A stretch of 5,575 nucleotides of DNA from Desulfurococcales archaeon. GTDB taxonomy: Archaea; Thermoproteota; Thermoprotei_A; Sulfolobales; Desulfurococcaceae. The notes below the pieces were generated by a model, which saw only the letters and a program-made list of their open reading frames with translations, did not search any database and was not told the origin of the DNA. Position numbers and translations under genes: made by a program. Within the stretch, counting starts at the first letter, position 1; each line of letters opens with the position of its first letter. Where the stretch lies: positions 1 to 5,575 of the forward strand of contig WAON01000002.1 in assembly GCA_015521265.1 (NCBI GenBank), read 5' to 3'. Positions 5,557 to 5,575 of the stretch are shown here, in pieces.

Positions 5557-5575
5557 GAGATAGCACTTTTCATGG
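5556..5575 (+). other. Possible start of the next gene at the window edge
   Basis: GGAGAT at 5556-5561 lies 10 bases before an ATG at 5572-5574, overlapping the stop codon of the previous gene. The spacing fits a ribosome binding site and start codon for a third gene in the same operon, but only one base of coding sequence beyond the ATG is visible. Confidence 0.25.

Noticed and set aside
1..5575. CRISPR arrays, tRNA or rRNA genes, insertion sequences, defence or viral genes
   Set aside because: I saw no regularly spaced repeats, tRNA-like folds, transposase motifs or terminal inverted repeats. All stretches over 300 bases are accounted for by protein genes.

Overview
This window most likely comes from a hyperthermophilic crenarchaeote of the Desulfurococcales type (Desulfurococcus, Thermosphaera or Staphylothermus relatives). 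The reasons are: leucine and arginine codons dominated by CTA/CTT and AGG/AGA, frequent ATA for isoleucine, many CTAG tetranucleotides, TATA-box-like promoters, Shine-Dalgarno (SD) motifs of the GGTGA/GAGGT kind, tightly overlapping genes, and a coenzyme A disulfide reductase-type flavoprotein. GC content is mid-range by eye and was not counted. The genus is inference.

Layout. (1) Positions 2-589, plus strand: the C-terminal part of an alpha-D-phosphohexomutase (phosphomannomutase/phosphoglucosamine mutase family), cut by the window edge. (2) Positions 599-3722, minus strand: three genes that look like one transcript, read from right to left. They are a CoA-disulfide reductase/NADH oxidase-family flavoprotein, a YtcJ-type metal-dependent amidohydrolase, and a small helical protein of unknown function. 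The first two overlap by 4 bases (ATGA), and the third either overlaps or abuts the second. This cluster converges on the mutase gene with only 9 bases between stop codons. (3) Positions 3723-3833: a divergent promoter region with a TATA-like element for each direction. (4) Positions 3834-4391, plus strand: a two-domain protein with a C-terminal half resembling PIN-like (DUF5615-type) domains. (5) Positions 4472-5556, plus strand: a stand-alone CBS-pair protein followed after 11 bases by an unrecognised protein with a very basic C-terminal tail. A further gene may begin in the last bases of the window.

Working together. The oxidoreductase and amidohydrolase are translationally coupled, which suggests co-production, but no shared pathway can be read from sequence. 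The CBS protein and its basic-tailed partner form a second probable operon. No RNA gene, CRISPR array, insertion sequence or other mobile element was seen. The window looks like ordinary chromosomal core and lineage-specific archaeal genes. The least explained items are the small protein at 599-784, the PIN-like protein, and the protein at 5038-5556.
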